NCBI GenBank assembly: GCA_033964015.1
Contig: CM066923.1
Coordinates: 3,086,978 to 3,150,977, forward strand
Length of the DNA stretch: 64,000 bases
DNA from: Scolanthus callimorphus
Taxonomy: Eukaryota > Cnidaria > Anthozoa > Actiniaria > Edwardsiidae
Direction of reading: 5' to 3'
This document shows, piece after piece, positions 26,076 through 40,000 of this stretch. Below the pieces are notes generated by a model. That model saw only the letters and a program-made list of their open reading frames with translations, was not told the origin of the DNA and did not search any database. A program made the position numbers and the translations under genes. Numbering within the stretch: the first letter of the stretch is position 1; each line of letters begins with the position of its first letter.

Positions 26076-27965
26076 ACAACGTCCAGTGACGAACAGCCAA
26101 GCGAAAAGGCAACGTCAGTCATGAACAGCCAAGCGAACAACATAATAAACTAGCACAGGGAGTCCATCCAGTCTCATACCCAGACCACAGGGAGTCCATC
26201 CAGTCCGCGCAAAGATTTATGGGATAGTTTTAGCAGGACGCGCAGGGAGTTGTGGGATAGTTTTAACAGGGCACGCAGAGAGTTATGGGATAAGCGAGAA
26301 AAATTCCCACAGTTCATTGCGCGCCGTGTAATACTCATTCCCAGTCCCTACGCCTCCAAACCAATTTTCATAGAGAAATCACCGCAAGAGACGCAAAAAA
26401 TAACGTTTGGGTACGAGACTGAGGTCCATCAACAAGGAGCTTCCATCTACTCCACTAGGTCTAGCCATATGCACAGTAGAAGACTATTTTTAGACTGTGG
26501 ATTTTGAATGTAAACGTGCAATTATAGGTACTTTGGCAGTGAAAGTGTTGGGTTCAAGGCGTGCAACAATGCGGTGGGGTTCGCGGGGTTCAAAATCTAC
26601 AACCTAAAAATACATCATCTACTATACTCTGCTGCTGACAAGCATGGATGTTTAGTCTGCGTCCACAATTGGTGCCCGGGCACCAGTGCCCTACAAGGTC
26701 CGGAATTTGTAATCGGCCCGTGCTGTCCACGGAATTTTGGCTCCGGCACTCGAAAAACTGGTGTGTTCACATAAGTACACGCGCTCGGGCACCGTGCCCT
26801 GGCATCAAGTGTGTACGCAGCGCCTTAGTCCCTCAAGGGTCAATTTTAGGTCCTCTTTAACTTTTATAATACGTCAATGATCTAATTATTACTACAGAAC
26901 TTGTAAATTACGAGGTATGGGATTCGTAGCGGGTTTTTTCGAAGCCATGTGTGGAGTCGCGGAGCCATGAAGTCATTTCATTTTTTAGCATTTTAGGTCG
27001 GAATCTCGTAACGAGGAGGGGACCCACTTCCCCCTCTCACGACATTTTCGGATAAAGTAGAGGAACTGCATTCCCATCCTTACAGTGTAATTGTGGATGC
27101 CATCCAAAGAAGCAGCTTCCCATCCCTCCAACGTTCTGCAAATATGATCACAAGGCAGCGATTGCTTGCTAGATAGTTTTCGCCTCGATCTGTTTTTGTA
27201 GATATGGCATTAGTTACGCATAAAGAGAAAAGGTACATCTTTGTACAGCTTTGTCCGAAGGGTATTGGGGCATTATAAATTGAGTAGCGTTTGAAAAATA
27301 CCGCATTCATCAAGCTACAGGTACAGAGAATGGCAATGAAGCTCTTATTACTTTCAGATATTTCGTCCGCGCGCCGCTTTGAAAGGGCCTAGGGCCTAGC
27401 CTCCGACCGTAAACACAGGAAGCCTGAGACAGAGCTTTCGCGTTTTCTCGTTTTCTTTCGTTCAGAAGTTCAGATGGGGGTCGGAACACGGGCGAAAATG
27501 CAGGGCTTGTTTGGTAAGTATACTGTAAGTACTACCACTAAACATAGAGTTGCCGTGCCGTTGGTAGCCAGCTTAATTTCTGTCTGGGGTAATAGTCGGA
27601 AGTTTACACGAAAACCCGAGTTTGCTGGCAGCGGCGCCATCTTGGACCATGCGCTACCATGCCAGGGGAATCTCCCTGGAAGGAAGCATTTTTTTCCATC
27701 CTTCCTACGTATGTCATATCACTTACGTTTCAATCGCGTGGACATGTAAAGACGTCATGATAATCACTTTTCAAAGTATCATTGTCAGTCAATACAAAAG
27801 CCAGCGCTCCCAATCAATACTAAGGCAGTGACGTAACGAATTCCTAAAACGATTTTCAATCAAGCGAAACTGGAAGAGCTGCGTGATAAGTGATCTATTA
27901 TTAGAACCACAGTAAAAATCCGACAGACTGTCAAGAAAACATTGCCTATTTGCCTTGACAAAAGG
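26076..27965. other. spacer between short Ig gene and SRCR/MAM/Ig/protease gene
   Basis: It holds the presumed 3' untranslated region, a MITE at 26169-26421, and otherwise unremarkable sequence. A short frame starting atg at 27474 followed by a gtaagt donor was considered as a first exon but lacks a hydrophobic core. Some of this stretch must contain the next gene's promoter; no clear TATA box or initiator was identified. Confidence 0.55.
26169..26421. mobile_element. MITE, CAGTCTCGTACCCA family, copy 1
   Basis: cagtctcatacccagacc at the left pairs with gtttgggtacgagactg at the right. The body includes gttgtgggatagttttaaca and cagttcattgcgcgcc. A second copy lies at 34014-34241. Confidence 0.8.
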
Positions 27966-28035
27966 ATGAACAGTGACAAAATTTGGAAACGCTGCCTTTT
28001 AGCGTTACTCTTTGAACTTCTGCAAGTGTTCGAAG
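27966..28035 (+). CDS. signal-peptide exon of the SRCR/protease gene
   Basis: It begins MNSDKIWKRC and has the hydrophobic core LLALLFELLQVF, ending phase 1 (g|gtgaga). The exon joins in frame to 29877. The 1.8-kb intron holds no recognised coding sequence. Confidence 0.72.
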
Positions 28036-31000
28036 GTGAGAGAGTATCTCGCAAATTAGTGTTTAGTTTAATGACCTTTAGGGGAATCAAAATGCATTTC
28101 AAGCACAAAATACAGAGCTGGATCTTGTCCAAGAGTTCGCTTGTTTTACAACTTTAGTGAGGATAAGAAAGAGTTCTGTTTTCCTAATTTACTTTAATCG
28201 TTAAAAATCTCAAAATCATCCCGAAGTTTTGCTGTTAGACTGCGAAACCATGGCCGTGCAGGTCATTGTTTTTATTCATATCACTATGAAAACTTTCTGA
28301 AGTCTTGTGTTTGGACCCCACCGAATTCGAATACCGGTATAAGCTTACTAGATAACCAAGATAGGTCCAAGATACGAAATTAATAGATAGATTGAGAAGT
28401 AATATCTCCGACTAATGTTTTTTATTTCGCTGCATTGAAGATAAGAAGGGTCTTGCCGGAAGAACTGTGATTACAGTCGAACCAGTTCAAATGAATGAGT
28501 TATCGAGTGATAAACAATTGCAAAGAATTTCCGGCCTATCAAACAAATTTTCTGCAACAAAATAAAGCATAGCAAATTTACAGACCCAACTTCTAACATA
28601 AATTTCGTTTCTGGCTCGAACTTTGCTTTATATTTTTTACTTTCACAACAAAATGAAAGATTCATTGAACTATGCTAGCAGGGAGCATTGAAATTGGTTC
28701 AAATCAAATAATCTTCAGAAATATAGTATACTTATCTAACTTTTACAGAAAGAAGTTGTTTTCCTGACTGTGTCCATAAAAAGCTTCATTTCCCAGCCAC
28801 TTTACATGCATGGTTTACAGGCTTACATCTTGTTAATGATATGTTTTCACTTCAACTCAAGTGCATTTGATTATTAATGCCCCTCAAGGCCGAATAATGG
28901 AAAGGTGGCTTAAATAATTATAAAGGAATCCACTATTCAAATTGACGTTGCCAAAATATCTTGTACCTTAGATCTATGTGGGCGGGACTTTTTCAATATC
29001 TTGTGAAAAGAAACAGTTATTAATCACACCAAACACTGAAGACGAATTTTGAAGTTCTTACAGAATGCTGGAAAATGGAAGTGGGCTGAAATTGGACAAT
29101 CATCCCATGGCAAATGTCCTAGCTACCAGAGTTGCACCATTCCAAGAATTTAAAACAATAGAATATAGTCTAATGAAGCAGCATCCTTTGAAAAAGGAAA
29201 AGTGTTTGACAGAAAGTTGACTTTGCCATAGGCCTTACTCTACCAAATAAACTAGATACTTTATGGTATCAGCCATAACACCTGTTAAAATTAATACAGA
29301 GCTGAAGGGAGAAATCTACTAAAATCATGAGCCTCTTCTGCATGCATGTTTTAATTATTAAAAATACAAATTAATAAAATTACAAAATACAGTGGTGCTT
29401 GGGTTTCATGTGATATCCATTCTGGGGGGTGTCGAAGAACCTCCCATTCCTCTCCTCTTCACACATTTTAAACAATGGAAAGATCATTGAAAAGTAAAAG
29501 CAAAAATTGAAGAGGAGTTGGGACAGTGCACAGGATCCGAACTGAATATCAGCTGCTGAATCATCAGTAGTAGACAGAGAGATAGCTGAGATAGGCAAAC
29601 AGATGTACACAAAGACAGACAGGAAGGCAGGCAAGTGGACAGGCAGGCAGGAGATAGAAGGCAGTCAATAATCATTAACAGAAAACACAAAGGAAGGAAG
29701 AAAATCAGACAAAGACAGATAGGATTACAGACAATCAAGTACTGGAAGGCAGGCAGACCGACAGACATGTAAAGTGTTTCATGACTTTTTATGCAAACCT
29801 CCATTAAACAGCTGCTTGATAGAGGTATCATTGTGATACTTTAATATCTGAGTGTATTAATTTTGTTTTTTGACAGTTACAAGTTTGAAATGGCATTCCG
29901 AATACCAGCCCAGTACTGCAAATATTGGTGACAACATCACACTAAAATGGACATACACACTAACAAAGAGTGAACAACAAGCTGCAAAGAAGTTAGCTCT
30001 TTTGGTACTAGAGCAAGAAAAATATTTACACAGCAATGAATGGATGTTCATTGCATCCAAAGAACTAAATAGTGGACATCAACAGATACCACCAAATGTA
30101 CAAGAAATTGTTATGCTGGATGGTAATGGGATGACCGTTGTTTTGAAGAATGTTACTTGGTTTTCAGAGACACGTTTTAAATTGTCATTGTTTAGTGGAT
30201 TTTCAGCACAATGGAGCATGATTTTACCAAATATCAAAGGTTAGTACCTATCTTTTTTGTTCACATGTTTGTTTGTTTGTTTGTTTTCAAGAATTCCTGC
30301 ATTTGAAGCTCCATGTTCTTTGGCTCTTGCAGAATGTCTATTTGGATTGCCTTCTTGTGCAATCCAAAGCTTCCAATTTATTATTATTATAAACAAGAAG
30401 AAGTAAAAGATTTGAATGGTTATAATACTAATAAAAGGAGTGTTCATAACAGTGACATACACTTAGTCTGTCCTGTCTCTATAGTCTGTTTGACCTCTTT
30501 ATGATCCAATTTTTTCCCCTTTTCAGACCCCCCTGTAGCTGTTCGGCTGGCCAACAGCTCAATACCCAACGCTGGTCGTGTGGAAATAAAACACAATGGG
30601 TACTGGGGGACAATTTGCAACAAGGGCTGGGGCCTATCCGACGCGCGGGTCATCTGTCGGATGCTTGGATATCAAGGCGCACGGCTCCCGAATTGTGGCA
30701 GGGATTGTGGGACAGGGAAGGGGCCTATATGGCTGAGTAATCTGAGATGTCAAGGGACAGAGGTCTCGGTTTTGGAATGTACGCATGGTGGCTGGGGCTG
30801 GAATAGCTGTGATCATAGCATGGATGCGGGAGTTGTTTGTTTTTCTGCATCAACAACAACAAAAGCGCCGGTTACAATGCCTCCCTATACAGGTATGGAC
30901 CTCTCCATCTAATCTTCTCGTTCCTCGTTGCATTGGAAAGCTGCTATGCATGCAGTCTCATTGCTAGCCAACAGTGAGCGCTGCGTGCCGTGCATGAAGT

Positions 31001-34000
31001 GGGCACGCAAAGGATCACAGATAGAACTTGCAAAAAATTTCGGCCTTCCCACAATCCTTTGCGCGCGCCCCATTTCTCCCAGCTAGTGACTGAGTATCAT
31101 GAGTAGGAGTCCGTGTTAGGCTTGCGTTGCGCGTAGATGGTACAGAGAAAAACATACTTTACGAGAAACAGCCCCTTAATTTTGAGCTGCTAAACGCGTC
31201 CAAAACTCTAAGTTCTTGGTATCGGTTTTCTCTGGCCCTGCAGTGTTTTTTACTAGCGTTTGTCTCTTTGTACTCAGGCCCTATTGTGCGATTGGTTGGC
31301 GCCGGTGTAGACTACGTTGGAAGGTTGGAAGTCAAACATAACGATGTTTGGGGTACAGTTTGTTCAGATAACTGGGACAGCAACGACGCATTGGTGGTCT
31401 GTCGCATGTTGAACTACCGATTTGTTAAGCAAACTGGGGTTCTACCAGGTTTGGTGGGGAGTGGAGCTATTTTACTTGATGAAGTGCAGTGTAACGGAAC
31501 TGAGAACTCAATTCTAGAATGCGCTCATGGTCCGTGGAATACAAGTGATTGTGATCATAGTAAAGATGTAGGAGTATGGTGCATTAATGAGACTGTACCC
31601 ACGACCACGCCCACCACAGCGAGTCCACCAGTTGGTGAGTATTAAAGTAACGGTTAGTTCTTCGCTGTTGTCGGTTGATTCTACCGACAATAGAACAATA
31701 ATATTTGGAATAAAAAAAATCATGCCCTCATACTGAATACAAGGGTTTCATAGGGAATGGTATTCTATAAATAGCACACAAATTCTACTGTGATGGCAAC
31801 AAACTTAGTAACAGATTAACACTCCGTGTTACGGACTCCTCCTGGTCTCACAAATTTTCAAACCATTTCTCTATATCCAGAAAAGTCTCTATATTGTTTT
31901 ATTTGTGCCTTAGCTCTACTTTAAGTCGGACAAACATATTTTATTACAGGTCCAGTTGTCCGATTGGTTGGCGCCGGTGTGGATTACGTGGGGATGTTGG
32001 AAGTCAAACATAACGGTGTTTGGGGTACAGTTTGTTCAGATAACTGGGACAACAACGATGCATTGGTGGTCTGCCGCATGTTGCACTACCGATTTGTTAA
32101 GCAAACTGGGGTTATACCAGGTTTGGTGGGGAGTGGAGCTATTTTACTGGATGAAGTGCAGTGTAACGGAACCGAGAACTCAATTCTAGAATGCGCTCAT
32201 GGTCCGTGGAATACAAGTGATTGTGATCATAGTAAAGATGTAGGAGTATGGTGCGTTAATGAGACTGTACCCACGACCGGACCTCCGACTGCGCCACCTC
32301 CTATGAGTAAGTCAGTATATGAAGTTCTGAAACCTTTTGAAGCTTCTGAATTTTAAGATTGAATAGCGCGCTTTCTTCTGTGAAGCAATAAGACTTTAGT
32401 CGGCACTTGCTCGTCGATGATTTTTTATGGTTTTAAGAGACTTCACACACATACGCACGGTTGCAGTACAATAAACGTTAGTAATTAATTGTTAGTACTG
32501 CACGAAGCTTTGCACGAAATAAGTCTCTAACAAGTTTATGATATACAATCAGAGTTCACCGCATGCAATAGTATAGAAATGGTTTCCCAGCTGGGAACTG
32601 TTTTCCGGTTGATTGAAAATAGAACCACTCCACTGCCTTTACGGAATAGCTTCATCTAATATTGAACTGATTCATGGTTTTCAACTTCTGAAAATCCTTG
32701 ACGTACTGGTGGATGTGCTCGCGTCACGTATTACCCTGCCCTATTCCAGCGTCACGCACAACCTCATCCTATACCCGCGTCACGTACTACACCCCCTATT
32801 TATTCCCGCGTCACGTAACTACCCTACCCTATACCAGTGTCACACACAACCTTATCCTATACCAGCGTCACGCACTACCTCATCTTATACCAGCGTCACG
32901 CACTACCTCATCCTATACCAGCTACCCAGTTTTAATGTTTTATCCTTCTCTTTTTCTGGCAGTTCGTCTTGCTGACCTGAATCAAGTATTTGTTGGTCGT
33001 GTCGAGATTTTCCTCAATGGTTCATGGGGCAGCATCTGTGATGATAAGTTTGACGCAATAGATGCACAGGCAAGTAAAGCGCGGTATCCCTGTGGTATCG
33101 CCTGATGGTGTGATAGTGCCAAATCACGACGCATGCGCAGCAAATACAGGGCTCTGGGAATGATTGATGCTGTCAGTTTGAGACTGTGAGAATTTACCAC
33201 TTAGACATAAATAAGTAACATTAACACTTTCTTATTGCCGGCCACCACTCCACCTATACAGTAAAAAGTGGCTTGATTCAAAACTGTTCGATACCATCTG
33301 CAACTGCGCATTAAGGCACCGTCCACACTACGCCGGCTAAATTTGAAAACGGCTAATTTGCTTCGAAAACGGAACAAATGTTTTCCGTCCACACTACCCG
33401 GCTAATTGTGAAAACACACAAGAACGTCAGCTTAGCGCATGTGCAAAAAAGAAAAACGAGAGCCCGTGGTCATAATTTCCTCACAGACGTGTGGCACGAC
33501 GTCATCGTTTTCGAAAAGATCCGTTTTCGCCGTCCACACTAAAACGCGTAGCCGACGTTTTCAAATTTAGCCACTTTCGGTAGCGTTTTCGAAAAGCTCC
33601 GTTTTCGGTGGAAAATTTAGCCGGCGAAGTGTGGACGGAAGGCACAACCGTGTAAATAATTAGCCGTTTTCAGATTTAGCCGGCGTAGTGTGGACGGTGC
33701 CTAAGACTGCGATTCCTAACCGGATATTTATTTTCAGGTCATCTGTAATATGCTTGGCTATCGTTATAACAAAATGAGAGGTAGATTCACGATTGGCGGT
33801 GGGACTGGGCCCATCCACATGGATGAGCTTGCCTGCACTGGAATGGAGAGGTCCATTTTAGAATGCCCGTATGTAGGTGCCGATAACATGAGCTGTACGC
33901 ATGCGCAAGACGTGGGGGTCTGGTGCGTGAATGATGGTAATCCAGGTATGACTACGTAAGGGTTGAGTTCCGGTTTCTTTTATAACAAAATGTTCCTACC

Positions 34001-37000
34001 TAACATAAAATATCAGTCTCGTACCCATACGCTTTCTGGGGTTTAGGGTGCGCAATGGTTTGTGGGATACTTTTAACAGGGCGCGCAGAGAGTTATGGGA
34101 TATGCGTAGGATGTCCCACAATTCATTGCGCGCCATGTCTAGTACTCGTTCCAAGTCCCTACGGCTCCAAAACAATTTTCATAGAGATATCGGAGAAATC
34201 ACCTCAAAAGACGAAACAAAAAACGTCTGGGTACGATACTGATAAAACCTCACTTTTGAGTGTTTCTTTCGTTTCAGCGGTCAGTATTCGCCTGGCCGGG
34301 ATCTCACATCTACAGAATGTAGGTCGCCTAGAAGTCCTGTATAATAGAACATGGGGTACGGTGTGTATTAAAAATTGGACTGCCAAAAGCACTCAGGTCG
34401 CCTGCAAGTTATTGGGGTACAAATATGCCATCCATGGTGGGCCTGCTGCGAGTTTTCTTAGAGGAACTGGGCAGATATGGACGGAGGGGGTGAACTGTAC
34501 GGGAAGCGAACTTAATTTTGGAGATTGCCCCAATGACGGATGGGGTATTCATAGTTGTAACCATAGTGACGATGTTGCTATTGTGTGCAGTGACACGCCA
34601 CCGCCCACCACAGCACCCCCAACACCCTCACCAGGTAAGGACTACTGAATAATAAGCGAAATAAGAACACTAACATACACACATCGGCATCATGACAAAC
34701 AAAGACATTAGAGCGGATTTCACATGACTGTCGTGAAAACAATTGCAATTGAGCAATCACTAGCCAATCAGAAACAAGAGTAATTACAACTTACTGCTGA
34801 ATGGTTTCCAGCCCAGCCAATCAGGAGCCGAACCAATTCCTTGCTTGTAATTAGTTCGCAATTTGATTGGTTGATAGAAATAAGCAGCCAATGAGAAAGC
34901 AAACTAATTGCAAACACGACGGTCATCTGAAATCCGCTCTATACCAATCAGCTACGATTTTACTGTCAGGGGTACTTTCGTCTAGACCTTCCTCCTTAGT
35001 GACTGCAACTAAGTTATATTTTCTGCTGCAAGCCATATAGACAGACAACTACCATCGAATACACTGTAAAAATGTAAATACTAAGTTGGATCTCTGTGTG
35101 TATTGGAGAAATGTAAATGCTAAGTTGGGAAATGTAAATACTAAGTTGGGATCTCTGTGTGTATTGGAGAGGGACCCGCCCTATTCAATCCGTACGGCAT
35201 ACTTCTGCGTAGCAGTGCATCTAGGGATTCTATCCGTGGTAGTCTGTGTGATAACAAAGAACTTGAGGGCAAAGTACATTAGTGCGCGCGTTTACACGTT
35301 GATACTGATTTACTGTTGCATTTTATTTTCTAGTTCTCCCAATACGACTACGTGGGGGGCCTGGGCCTCACTTTGGTCGAGTAGAGGTTTACCACAACGG
35401 ATCCTGGGGCTCAGTGTGTTCGGACGTCTGGACTGATAACAACAATGCCGGGGAAATTGCGTGCAGGATGCTGGGCTACAAATACCTCTGGTTTAGTGTC
35501 AAGATAGGAGCGAGAAGTCCTGGCGCAGGCCCTATCTGGCTGGATAATGTACGTTGCTATGGTAACGAGAGCAGTTTGCTGCAGTGCCGTCACAACAAGT
35601 TTGGGGTTCATGACTGCACGCATGGAGATGACGTAGGGGTTTCCTGTGGTAATACTCCCACTGAGCCACTCTGTAAGTAAATCGCCCCACTGCCATTGTC
35701 CGTTTTCTGCGAATACGCGCGGGCTACCTGTGGTTTGCCCCAGGCCCTTTGGTCGAGAAAAAACAACATAGTAATGTACTCTTGATGGGGAGGGACCTGA
35801 TATGCGAGATTTTTACTCTTAGTAATGTACTCTTGATGGGGAGGGACCTGATATGGGAGATTCTTACTCTCAGTAATGGACCCTTGATGGGGAGGGACCT
35901 GATATGGGAGATTCTTACTCTTAGTAATGGACCCTTGATGGGGAGGGACCTGATATGGGAGATTCCTACTCTTAGTAATGTACTCTTGATGGGGAGGGAC
36001 CTGATGTACTCTTGCGTTTTGTCTTTGGTAATCCTTGTTACCCTGTATCATTTTCCCAGCGGTCCAAATCCGTCTCACAAATGGCAACTCATCCTCTGAT
36101 GGCCGAGTAGAAGTTACAAGGACTTTAAATGGGGTACAATCTGCGATGACGAGTGGGATATCCGGGATGCCGACGTCATATGCCGTATGATCGGCTTCCC
36201 CGGGGCTTTCAGCGCGGTAGTTCTTGGGAAATATGGCTCGGGTCCAGGTCCCACATGGCTGGATGATGTTGGTTGCCTTGGAAACGAGACTAGCATAGTG
36301 GATTGCGCACATCGTGGATGGGGAAAACATGATTGCTCTAAAAATGAAGATGCAGGAGTTGTTTGTCAGAGACAGGCTGTTAGACTTCAGGGTAAGCGAG
36401 TTTCCTGTAGAGATGCACGCTGAAATATATATCGTCTTTATGTATTCAGTATTACTACACGGCATAAGAATATGAAATAGTGGTCTCACATCAATGGACG
36501 ATCGTAGCTAAAACCGCGCACTCTCTGTTCTTTAGAAGTGATTTTTGAATGTAACACAACTACCAAGATGCAACGCGCGCATACAAGGGACTTCGTGAAA
36601 GGGTTTCGTGAAATGTATCACAACTACCGACATGCAAAGCGCGCATTTATTATATAGCTGGGATCGTCCATTGATTGCGCAATTCTTATAATAATGATAG
36701 CCCCCCCCCCCTCCCCCTCCCCCTTTAGATCAGGACGAAATGTTGGGACAGCTAGATACCAAGACCAGTTCCTGTATTTTTAGGACATTTCCTGCGTGCA
36801 TGAACAGTTTGTTGTAATTTTACAGGCGTGCATCCTCTTGTATTAAAGTCGCTGCCATAAAACGTAGATGACCCCTCACAGCTGTTTTCATATTTTCTGG
36901 TGACCCCCTACTTGAATGTGCCGAATTTGACATGGCCCCTCCCCCCCCCCCCTTAATTCTTGCCAGCCCTTCCCCTGACATAAATAATGAATGCTCCCTT

Positions 37001-40000
37001 AGCAACACTGAGAACTGTACTCTGAGTTGCTCATTTTTTAATACTAATCTTGCATCTTCACTCTGCAATTCAGATGCTGGTTGTAACTTCACTGAGGGCC
37101 TTTGCTACTGGCAAAACACATTCAATGGTGATCAGTTTGATTGGGTCCGAATGTATGGACCCACTCCAAGCCTTAACACTGGACCAGCTGTAGATTATAC
37201 TAACGGCAATGGTATGTCAAGATGGGTTTTACGCCCCTCGCCTTTCTTCCGTCCGTCTCCCTCCGCTCTGCTCCCGCCTTCTTTCTAAAAAATCCAGGTT
37301 TTATGGTGCATCTCACGCAGACCCCTTTATTTACAGGGGCGTAGCCAGCGGTGGGGGGGGAGGGGGTAGGGGGCCGGGGCCCCCTTTCTCGGGATATTTT
37401 CCCATACATTTACTGTATTTGCTGAAGGAAATTTGAACATTTTCGTCCCATGTTTTCACTGTCCCCCCCACCCCACCTTTCAGAAATTCCTGGCTTCGCT
37501 GCTGATTTAATATTGTGAAGCTTCCACTAAAAAAATGTAAATCGTTTGCACGCTGATCTATAATAGCTGGCAAAAAGACCTGAAAGCCTCTTGCTAAACA
37601 TTTTTTGTTTTCATCTTTGCTGGCAAAACAATTGAGGTGTCCTGGCAAGTTTATTCTAATTTATAACTTTTCTGTGAAAATTTCTTAGTTGTATTAACGT
37701 GTTATTTTTGTTGGTTTTTTGTTTTTTTTTTTGGCTTATTTTAGTTTTTTTTGCTTGTTTTGTGCCATTTTGGCTGGGAAAATCATCCCTTCTTCACTGC
37801 TGGCAAATTTTCCGATACACCTTCTCCCGGCAAAAAGCCTAAACTGGTTAATCTTTTACTAGTAGCCTTACGCGCTTAGAAATGACTAAAAAAATTCTCA
37901 CTCCAAAGAAATAGAGAGAAGACTCCATAATCTCTAAATTCGTAGATCAGCAAAATATTTGTCGCGAGCTTCCTGTGTCGCACGCGCGCGCGCCAAAAGT
38001 GGCGGGAAAAAATCAGCCAAGGACAAACGCTTCCCTAACAGACGGTAAGGATTTTAATATAAAAGATAGTTAATATCTCTTTCCCATTATTCAAGGCTAC
38101 TACATGCATATCGAAACGTCAAACAATAAAGCACACGACGTGGCCAAGCTTATCAGCCCACTTCTTGATGGTAACGCCTCTTGCGTGACATTCTATTACC
38201 ATATGCATGGTAACGCAATAGGGACTCTTAGAGTTAAGGCAAACGGAACAGTACTATGGGAACTGAGTGGTAACCAAGGCAACAGGTGGTACAAAGCTAC
38301 GGTGCCCCTGAATATACTTCATCTGTTTGTGGTATGTGAGATTTTGACAGTTTATCCCGTTCATGCCCCAAAAAATATGGCCCCCTAGACGAGCCGTGTG
38401 CTCTTGGGGAAAATAAAATATAAAATATCGTTTAAATAAAAATATATATATAAATGGGAGTCCTCCCCAGGACCAAAAACAAACAAAGAAAACAAATGAA
38501 CAAACAAACAAACAAACAAACAGGGGGGAGATCCTTACCGCAATGGCAGGTTTGCGGACCCTGACGAAATACGGCGAACAAAAGAACGAGCATGTCATAC
38601 ATATTGTTAAGAAAGGCAGCAAACGCTTGTATGCACTACGTGCACTTAAGAAGTGTGGGTTATCGAATAACCAGTTAATTCTTGTTTTCTGCAGCGTCAT
38701 TAGGTCTGTCTTAGAATATGCGTGCCCCGCCTGGGCTGGCCTCACTCAGTATCTGAGTGACCATATAGAATCGGTGCAAAAAAGGGCGCTGAAGATCATT
38801 TCTCCTCATTTGCGGTATGAGGATGCGCTCGCACAAGCAGACCTAAAGACGCTACAGCAGAGGAGAGAGGATGCATGTATTAAATTTCTTAGGCGATCCC
38901 GCTCCTCCTCCCCTCTGCTGGGCAGCTTAGTTCAACAAGTGTCACACGAAAGGCCATATACTCTGAGATCAGGTTCGTCCGCCACTGTACCTGTGACGAC
39001 TAAAACAAACAGATTCGGAAATCTATGTACGATCAAATATCAGAGCCAACTGTAAATAGCATTCAGTACCATAATATTTATACTTATGTAATATCGATAT
39101 TGTAATTAGTGTTCTGACCGGCCTCGTAATTCAGCAATTGCTGCGATATGGCTTTATTAAACAATTATTATTATTATAAAAGGATCAACCAGAAAAATAA
39201 CGAATCGTCGCGCTTAAATACTTTGTTTGTCCGTAAAAATGGCAATTTACCATTATTTTTTCAAATATCTCTCGCTACGCTACTGAATAGAGCGTTTTTT
39301 TTGTATAAACACTATTTTTAGATGCGGCCCCTATATGGGGCTTAGCAAAGGACATAGTAACGAAAGAGTGTGTGATGTGGCAACCAGAGGGATCAAAAGG
39401 ACATAGTAACAGAAGTGTGTTTTATTGTGCGCAGGTGTCTATCGAGGCAGTTCACGGTGGATCAGATCAAGGTGATATCGCTATTGATGATATTTCCTTT
39501 TCGCGTCGACCATGCAACGCTACAGCTGAAAGCGCGGGTAGGTAAACATTAGAAGGGTCAAGTTAAAATCCAAACCAAAGCTCATCTGACTGAAGCTATA
39601 TACAATCTTGGACCAAATTATTGGCACAATGTGACATTTTTTATCAATTAAAACGCCTGCTGAAAATGTGTTCTATCATTTAGAATTCATGCCTCCTTTT
39701 TCAATGTTGTTTCTTGGCTAGGGTTCCTGAAATGAATTTATGTTAAAACGGGACCAACATTGATTCGGGGGGAGGGGGAGAAATGTCTGCTTATAGGTCT
39801 CGTAGAGCAACATAACAAGAGTAAATTAACAATAGATGCTTGCACATTTTGTGTAGTTTTTTTGTTTGCTATTTATTTTAGTTTTTATATTGTGATGATT
39901 ATTGTTCTACTGTTTATTTAGTTCCCAGTCGCATCATCGCGTTAACACCCTCCCAGGAGGTAGAGAAAAACGCTACCTTCACGATTAGCTGCACGGCCAC

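Noticed and set aside
27474..27513. ATG frame followed by gtaagt as an alternative first exon of the protease gene
   Set aside because: Encodes MGVGTRAKMQGLF with no signal peptide; the start at 27966 has a proper hydrophobic core and the correct phase.
35608..36489. 293-codon minus-strand open frame, the longest in the window
   Set aside because: It runs antisense across the SRCR7 exon, the 51-bp in-frame tandem repeat and the end of SRCR6. Its length is explained by the repeat period being a multiple of three, and it shows no domain.
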